A DNA stretch of 22,698 nt from B16-G9 sp964400655 (GTDB lineage: Bacteria; Bacteroidota; Bacteroidia; Bacteroidales; F082): contig CAYNVN010000034.1 of assembly GCA_964400655.1 (NCBI GenBank), forward strand, positions 1 to 22,698, read 5' to 3'. Position 1 is the stretch's first letter. Each line of letters starts with the position of its first letter. Positions 22,613 through 22,698 of the stretch are shown piece by piece. Under the pieces are notes generated by a model. It saw nothing but the letters and a program-made list of their open reading frames with translations. It was not told where the DNA came from and searched no databases. The position numbers and the translations under genes are program-made.

Positions 22613-22698
22613 TTATTTTACCTTCTTAATGGATAAACCGGTAAAGCCGAGGATAATGGCAATAACAGGGTTGATAAGGTTAAAAAAGGTAAACGGCA
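22613..22698 (-). CDS. 3' end of a probable membrane protein (cut by window edge)
   Basis: On the minus strand, the frame entering at the right edge reads PFTFFNLINPVIAIILGF, then TGLSIKKVK and a TAA stop at 22613-22615. Only about 27 residues are visible. They form one hydrophobic helix with a basic tail, as at the C-terminus of an inner-membrane protein with a cytoplasmic end. The other minus-strand frames either stop early or read less plausibly. Family unknown. Confidence 0.55.
   Translation of the reverse strand, partial: PFTFFNLINPVIAIILGFTGLSIKKVK

Overview
The window looks like a chromosomal segment of a member of the Bacteroidota, probably class Bacteroidia. The grounds are: the Bacteroidota-type -7 promoter motif (TAnnTTTG) sits just upstream of about ten start codons; there are few Shine-Dalgarno-like sequences; Rho has the long disordered insert typical of the phylum; and several families are characteristic of it (DUF4293-type membrane protein, DUF5723-type outer-membrane protein, TonB-dependent receptor with a carboxypeptidase-regulatory-like N-terminus, haem-binding-domain proteins). 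Almost everything is core-genome housekeeping. I found no phage, integrase, transposase, CRISPR array or defence island.

Layout. 1-1646 (-) is the transcription terminator Rho, cut at its C-terminus by the window edge. It is divergent from a small four-helix membrane protein (1849-2325, +). mnmE (tRNA U34 modification GTPase, 2377-3786, -) is divergent from sucD (succinyl-CoA synthetase alpha, 3902-4774, +), which ends in a clear intrinsic terminator. A complete promoter and TPP riboswitch (about 4871-4991) then lead into a TonB-dependent receptor (5064-7490), most likely an outer-membrane thiamine importer. A secreted outer-membrane protein of unknown function (7534-9054, -) follows. A BASS-type transporter and a lysophospholipid-type acyltransferase (9287-11626, +) form a tight pair. 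tRNA-Leu(UAG) lies immediately before the tig-clpP-clpX proteostasis operon (11685-15116, +). On the minus strand come a six-helix voltage-gated K+-type channel with a C-terminal zinc ribbon and a TIGR02757 protein. On the plus strand follow two small haem-binding CxxCH proteins, rimM-trmN (ribosome and tRNA maturation), a lipoprotein-type class I glutamine amidotransferase, and an outer-membrane beta-barrel gene overlapping waaA (Kdo transferase).

The last 600 bases (22010-22612) hold no credible gene. They are packed with short-period tandem arrays (7 and 8 bp), GC-rich palindromes and a roughly 140-bp inverted-repeat element, and then the 3' end of a minus-strand membrane protein enters at the right edge. 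This repeat mosaic is the most structured non-coding part of the window.

The most interesting points are: the riboswitch-controlled receptor standing without the usual thiamine partners; three AT-hook-like RGRPRK motifs in the disordered Rho insert; a tRNA serving as the leader of the tig-clpPX operon; the zinc-ribbon channel; a possible helix-hairpin-helix glycosylase signature in the TIGR02757 protein; and the terminal repeat mosaic. None of these is clearly a new system. All are readings from sequence alone, without database searches.
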